Shown: one piece after another, positions 59,713 to 64,000 of the stretch
Position numbering within the stretch: the stretch's first letter is position 1
How the letters are laid out: every line of letters starts with the position of its first letter
Source of the DNA: Chromobotia macracanthus
Taxonomy: Eukaryota > Chordata > Actinopteri > Cypriniformes > Botiidae
DNA: 64,000 bases
Assembly (NCBI GenBank): GCA_036877525.1
Contig: JAZGTH010000008.1
Coordinates: 11,562,001 to 11,626,000, forward strand
Direction: 5' to 3'
Program-made: the position numbers and the translations under genes
Notes under the pieces: generated by a model
Told to the model about the DNA's origin: nothing
Seen by the model: only the letters and a program-made list of their open reading frames with translations
The model's database searches: none

Positions 59713-60620
59713 TGAATAACAGGATCACACACACGCTCGCACGTGAACGCACTCACACAGATCATCAGAACTTCATTGGCTGATGATAGGCCAGCATACA
59801 GCGATATGTGATTTTCTTCAAATGATGGACTTCTCCCAGTTCACTGAACATGCAGACACTAATCCATCGAGTCTTTAGCTAATATATCCATTACATGAGT
59901 GGCTTTGTAGACAGCGAGTGGCGCTCAGTAAATAATTCTTGTTAATTAAACAGAAAGCATCAATCTTTGCCGCGGCTTCGCGAGCCACAGAAAGACATAT
60001 TCCATTAGCGACACTGAATATAATGCGAGCACTGCTTATCCTCAGTCCTGTTCATAAGACTGATTTCCAGTCACACTGACAGCACATGTAAATCACATTC
60101 TGTGAAAAAAAGCCCTGCTCTAAATTCATTTTAGTTCAGTATATCCTAAATGTTCAACTGAATCACAGCGAGATCATGTAAATAAAATAACTGCAGCAAT
60201 ATGAACCCTCTGGATGCTTCTGGAATACTTAAAAATAGTTAACATAGCTTTATGTTAGAGGTCTAAAAAAAGTAATCAGTACGCTCATCTCTGTTCTGAT
60301 CACACCTGCTTGGCCTGCAACTGGAGTCGACAGATTTGCATTTTGCCAATGCATCACACAAACCTTGATGTCTGATTTCACCTTTTAACGCACAACTGCA
60401 GTGACAAATATAAGGCTAAATGATTTAAGTAAGAATTATACAACAGCACAACATCTTGCTAAATGCATTTATTTTCAATGCAACAAGTAGCTTGCAGTGT
60501 AGTCAATTTCAAATACAAATAGCAGTAATCATAATACATTTGTGATCAAGCGCCTTTTGAAGCAATAAAGTTGTGTATTGAACAACCACCAAACTTAAAT
60601 ACTTACTGAAGTAACACAAT
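59713..60620. other. Unique DNA; possible conserved block at 59915-60090
   Basis: Between 59915 and 60090 the sequence is repeat-free and mixes CpG words (GCCGCGGCTTCGCGAGCC) with TTGTTAATTAAACAG, a homeodomain-type core. The rest is plain AT-rich DNA. Confidence 0.4.
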
Positions 60621-60755
60621 ACAACTGGTAGATAATTGTGTTAGCATCGCAAAGGTCATGGGTCCGAATCCCAGGGAACAAACATACTGATAAAAACTGT
60701 ATACCCTGAATGCACTGTAAGTCACTTTGGATAAAAGTGTCTGTCAACAGCATAG
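60621..60755 (+). mobile_element. tRNA-derived SINE
   Basis: The head CAACTGGTAGATAATTGTG leads to a B-box like GGGTCCGAATCCCAGGGAAC, and the tail has AAGTCACTTTGGATAAAAGT. The first bases of the head and the far tail are lost. This is the only long copy of this SINE on the plus strand. Confidence 0.85.
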
Positions 60756-60847
60756 AAAATTAATGAGCATTAATAGATTACGTCATAGTATGATTAGTAT
60801 GATTATATCAACAGTTTTTGTTTTGTTTTTGTATTTATTCTTTTCAG

Positions 60848-60949
60848 TGTCATTGTAGGAATATTTCAAATGAGCCATGGAGACGCTGGAAAACAGGGCT
60901 GGAAATGACGGAACACAGCAGCAGGAATTGGGAAAGTCTAAGATTGCAG
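60848..60949 (+). CDS. Candidate exon with start codon, product unknown
   Basis: The acceptor is among the best in the window: a T-rich tract (about 60815-60845, TTGTTTTTGTATTTATTCTT) ending TTTTCAG at 60847. The donor is GCAG|GTAATC at 60949/60950. An ATG at 60877 in a strong context (GAGCCATGG) opens METLENRAGNDGTQQQELGK, reaching the donor in phase 1. The exon's first frame is also open over all 34 codons. No family is recognised. Splicing from here to the acceptor-like site at 63988 would keep the ATG frame open in the 12 visible bases. Confidence 0.3.
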
Positions 60950-61635
60950 GTAATCTGGAAGTGAGAGCTTTAATGTCTGCTCAGGGCCAGTTAAGGGACG
61001 TTTCCAGGTGAAGACTGAACCATAACAAGACTGTGAGCTGATTTACAGTGGACATAAAGGCGGCCAATGGGCCTATTAATGTCCATTACAGTCACAGAAT
61101 GAACGTGGTAAAGTGTTTGCAGAGGCATCACGTGAAAACTTTACTGTAAAGTTTTTGCAGTTGATGCAATGATGAATTGAAAGGTTGTTCTACTGCAACG
61201 CACAAGACAATACGATAAGAAGTGTTGTGGTATAAAGTCTTCTAATTGATCACAAAACAAATCCAGTTGCATTCATTCCACTGAAATGCAGCTCAGGGTA
61301 TCTGATTGGAAGTCTGTAGCATGTTTATCTTACAGTGTGTTGCCACGCTTTTACGGCAAAAATATTCTGTAACCATTCTGCTAATTTAAGTCATTAGTGA
61401 AAGAGGAGGGATGGGAAAAACATTTACAGATTTCAGGTGCTAATTAATAGCTCCATCTATTAGTAAAATGACAAGCATGGACTGCCTTGAAAAACTAGCT
61501 GTGCTTTGCCCCTCAGGCTCTAACTTTAAAAAACCTGTCACTTCTAAATATATAGAGGAATTCAGCTGCAGAATGTGCTCTTGTGAGGAGATACTCTACC
61601 ACATCTCCACAGAAGCCTTCAGATGCCACCAGCTT
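60950..61635. other. Unique DNA, no gene seen
   Basis: Nothing recognised. The 61468-61653 frame runs into the next MITE. Confidence 0.55.
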
Positions 61636-61909
61636 CCCAGCCAACAATTTTAGGTTGTAAAAATGTTTCAATTAAGTAACAGAAACATTAAAAATGTTAT
61701 TTTAAACATTCTAGGAACATTAAGTTTTAGACATTGCATTAACGTTATTGTTTGGTTATAAGAACATTTAAACGTTTAATTCTATAATGTTTTTGATATA
61801 TATGACATATAATGTTAATAAACATTCGACTAACTTTACTACAAGAACGTTTTTGAGAACTTCGAGAAAACTTTGAGAACACTAGCTACTGTCTTAAGAA
61901 CACTTGGCG
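61636..61909 (+). mobile_element. MITE family 1, right end decayed
   Basis: The left end CCCAGCCAACAATTTTAGG is clear, the centre contains TTTTTGATATATATGACATA, and the right arm fades after GAGAACACTAGCTACTGTC. Confidence 0.85.
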
Positions 61910-62552
61910 GAGTTACTATCGTTTTGAATAATTTCCTTGAACTTCAGAGCACTTCAGAGCTTTCATTGCAGGTTTTGACCCTCTTTTAAACCCTGATGAG
62001 GGTTTACCATTCTGTCAACACTAAAAAAGCAGCAGCCTTTGAAGAGCCAAAGCTGTTTATCCCATCTGCAAATTAGAACCACAGTCGCTTCAAGATAAAG
62101 TCTAGAACTCGTATCCCTTTGATATGAAACAGTGATGTCAGGTTAGAGATGTCAGTGTGTTTTTGCACGTGTGTATTTGAGAGTACACACTGCTTTAAGT
62201 GCTATGCTCAATGCATCCCAGAACAGACAGTGATCCAACAACATTAAGAACCACACGAGTCCTCTTTGTACAAAAATGCATTTCTTTTAATCAAGTGGAT
62301 TTCCACCTGCTCATCTGAGCGGCTGAGGGTTGTGATATAAGGTGCATCTCAAAGTTACTGAGAACATTCCTTTAATTTTTGTTGCTTTCTGCTCTGCTGA
62401 TCTCACTGAATGCAAGTCAAGCCCCAAAGTCTTATTAGAACAGCTGCCAAATGTTATTACAATTGATGTGCATATGATACAGCTTCTATCTGCAATGCAA
62501 ATTATTCTATATTAATTAGTAGTCTTATATAGTATATAGTCTTATATATCTG
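61910..62552. other. Unique DNA, no gene seen
   Basis: Nothing recognised. Confidence 0.6.
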
Positions 62553-62684
62553 TTAAAGCTACAGTCTGTAACTTTCGCCTCTCTACTGCCATCTCTGTTT
62601 GAAACATAAATTTGCAGGTTACTTTCCATACTTTAAGTATGTTGAAGTCAAATGAAGCCAAACTGATATTTCTCAGAAATATTA
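62553..62684 (+). mobile_element. MITE family 2, left half
   Basis: It begins TTAAAGCTACAGTCTGTAAC and runs through CTGCCATCTCTGTTTGAAAC to AACTGATATTTCTCAGAAAT, where family sequence stops. Confidence 0.85.
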
Positions 62685-62904
62685 GATGTCCAAAACATCT
62701 AATTTGGGATATTTTACCCACAACAGACCCATCAGGGAGCCAGTATGACTGGTACACAACCTTTTATCACAACCATGTGATAAAATTTCACAGCAGGCAC
62801 ACATTAAGAGTCCTGGCCTACAGATTCTGACCTCCTTCAGTTCGTCTTGCTTTAAACTGCTCTTCTGCAGCTTTGTGGCAGCTAACCTCCAGCCAAACTA
62901 TCAT
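62685..62904 (+). other. Coding-like spacer, unrecognised
   Basis: The plus strand stays open to 62830 and reads DPSGSQYDWYTTFYHNHVIK in the middle. The composition looks protein-like, but no family is recognised. It may be part of an unknown transposon. Confidence 0.3.
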
Positions 62905-63322
62905 TCAAAACTGCCAGCGAGGCCTCCCCCAGGGGACCTTATAGAAATCAATAGGAAGCCCATCAATTCCTGCTGCTCTGCCATTTCTCCAGCTTTGTAG
63001 TGATGCGAGTAGCTCTTCTGAAGACAAAACGCTCACAAGAGCTCTAGCAGACTCTTTCGGCACCTGTGGAACCTCATAATAAACTTCTTGTGTCAATAAG
63101 CAGTCCTCAACATACTCACAAGCAAATTAATCTGACAGCTCGAACAATTAATAAAAGTATTTTGGCCGTTTTTCTTCTCCAGGCTGAAGGACAGCTTGAA
63201 TGTTGCATCCATTTGAGATGATCTCTGAATTGCTTGTCTGACCCAAATCTACTCTGTTTTGAGTCCAAATAGATCTTCCTAAAGTCCAAATGAGTCTGGC
63301 CTAAATCTCCTGTAGCTTCCAC
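62905..63322 (-). pseudogene. L1/Tx1-type LINE reverse transcriptase fragment
   Basis: On the minus strand the frame includes EYVEDCLLTQEVYYEVPQVP and LVSVLSSEELLASLQSWRNG, followed by RAAGIDGLPIDFYK. This is the signature before the catalytic core of L1-like reverse transcriptases ('M.NGKAPGIDGLP.DFYK'). Further 5' on that strand, in another frame, FSLEKKNGQ matches the motif that precedes it in the same proteins. The two are joined by a frameshift and a deletion of the intervening part, and the fragment ends just after FYK. It is a 5'- and 3'-truncated, dead copy. Confidence 0.8.
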
Positions 63323-63431
63323 CCGGACCCTGAATTTACAAAATATTAATCTCTGTCTGATAGGTCTGGCAAATGTTTACTGTGACACTGATAAATTGTT
63401 GTATTTGTGGTTTACCCACAATGCACCACAG
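63323..63431. other. Spacer
   Basis: A frame opens at 63373 and continues into the next entry. No feature was recognised. Confidence 0.5.
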
Positions 63432-63508
63432 CTGCACTGAAGATGTTCAAGTCTGCATAGCTCTTGATCCAGAGCCTCGTTCCTTAAAATTTATTGACAG
63501 CACTGGAG
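63432..63508 (+). CDS. Candidate internal exon, weak acceptor
   Basis: Between CACCACAG (ending 63431) and the donor GGAG|GTAAAC (63508/63509) the plus strand reads CTEDVQVCIALDPEPRSLKF then IDSTG. Composition is protein-like. The upstream pyrimidine tract is poor. The frame also continues beyond the donor to 63558, so splicing is not required. No family is recognised. Confidence 0.15.
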
Positions 63509-63785
63509 GTAAACTATTGTTTAACATTATTTTTATCCATACAAATACTACTCTGTAATGTACAACTTCTGTTGTTATGCCAAACCATCTCACCAATTTC
63601 TCAGCTCTACTGCTCGTCTAAACACTCCACTACACTTTAATGTCACTTCCCCTAAACTATCCATGACAACCTGTTTAAAAATGGCTGACGCCTTAAAATC
63701 GCTTCCCCTAACCTTGCCTGTAGTATTTTGCGGCTATTAAATACAACACACAGAAAAGATGACAAACTGCTGACCTATTAAAATA
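63509..63785. other. Coding-like but unrecognised stretch
   Basis: A 60-codon plus-strand frame (63558-63740) reads SSTARLNTPLHFNVTSPKLS in its middle. Its resemblance to protein is subjective and no motif is recognised. Confidence 0.3.
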
Positions 63786-63959
63786 ATGCCACAGTCGGTA
63801 TTCAGCAACACACAAAAAGAGACGGCTCTTCAAAAGCTGAATGTGACCAAGTTTAATAAGCTACACCAGCGAGTTGTGCTCTTACAAAAACAGGTGGACG
63901 AGGGCTTCTGTTTGTTTATACACTTAGCTTGCTGTTTATGCATTGTATTCATTTTATGA
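63786..63959 (+). CDS. 57-codon frame: coiled coil then hydrophobic tail; possible exon start
   Basis: An ATG with A at -3 opens MPQSVFSNTQKETALQKLNV, followed by TKFNKLHQRVVLLQKQVDEG and a hydrophobic run to a TGA. F23, L26, V30, L33 and V37 fall on a/d heptad positions, so a short coiled coil is predicted. The last 18 residues (FCLFIHLACCLCIVFIL region) would make a tail anchor if translated. They are equally well explained as intron read-through of a T-rich tract. A possible donor CAG|GTGGAC lies after LLQKQ, at 63893/63894. No family is recognised. The frame is short, so chance remains possible. Confidence 0.25.
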   Translation: MPQSVFSNTQKETALQKLNVTKFNKLHQRVVLLQKQVDEGFCLFIHLACCLCIVFIL

Positions 63960-63984
63960 TGATTTTATGATGTTGTCTGTCTCT

Positions 63985-64000
63985 ACAGGGGTGAGAAAGC
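63985..64000 (+). other. Acceptor-like site at the window edge
   Basis: TGTTGTCTGTCTCTACAG ends at 63988, giving a typical fish 3' splice site. Only 12 bases of the putative exon are visible. In the frame that continues the 60848-60949 candidate they read GVRK-type codons without a stop, while the phase-0 frame would stop at once. Confidence 0.3.

Overview
The window reads as AT-rich non-coding DNA from a ray-finned fish, most likely a cyprinid (carp, barb or danio group). The evidence is the repeat content: a tRNA-headed SINE with the fish-type 'CTTTGGATAAAAG' tail, several fold-back DNA-transposon families of teleost style, many dinucleotide microsatellites, and fossils of two LINE clades known from fish. 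The species assignment rests on remembered repeat families, not on a search. Nothing prokaryotic is present. No complete protein-coding gene, rRNA or functional tRNA could be supported. Almost all open frames are below 145 codons and look like chance frames, simple-repeat translations or frames across repeats.

Layout. 0-12 kb: unique-looking DNA with scattered copies of two MITE-like families, a (TA)n tract grown inside one of them, a GA tract, an AC tract and one SINE. At 7.35-8.37 kb a GC-richer patch holds two protein-like minus-strand frames and splice-like signals. 12-28 kb: full-length copies of MITE family 1 (12.2, 16.5, 19.6, 22.6 kb), copies of family 2, two more SINEs, and several blocks that look like conserved non-coding elements. 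28-43 kb: sparse repeats and the best candidate regulatory blocks (31.4-32.0, 32.7-33.0, 35.0, 36.3-36.7 and 39.2-39.5 kb). 43-50 kb: a compound TAATTA palindrome, a candidate terminal coding exon at 43.6 kb, a third MITE family, and a LINE fossil split by a family 1 insertion at 47.5 kb. 50-57 kb: unique DNA with a long pyrimidine tract, a candidate purine microexon and a perfect 24-bp palindrome. 57.0-58.2 kb: a 32-copy, 38-bp satellite array with a duplicated 12-unit higher-order block. 58-64 kb: another dispersed repeat, a SINE, a candidate exon with a strong acceptor and start context (60.85 kb), more MITEs, a reversed L1/Tx1-type LINE fragment, and a cluster of coding-like frames running to the right edge, where an acceptor-like site sits 12 bases from the end.

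Reading: this is probably a large intron or intergenic interval. If the plus-strand exon candidates (43.6, 60.8, 63.4-64.0 kb) are real, a gene may end near 43.7 kb and another may enter from the right edge. That is inference and needs transcript data. Two features stand out: the satellite with its higher-order structure, and the dense MITE family whose copies seed microsatellites and local palindromes and interrupt a LINE.
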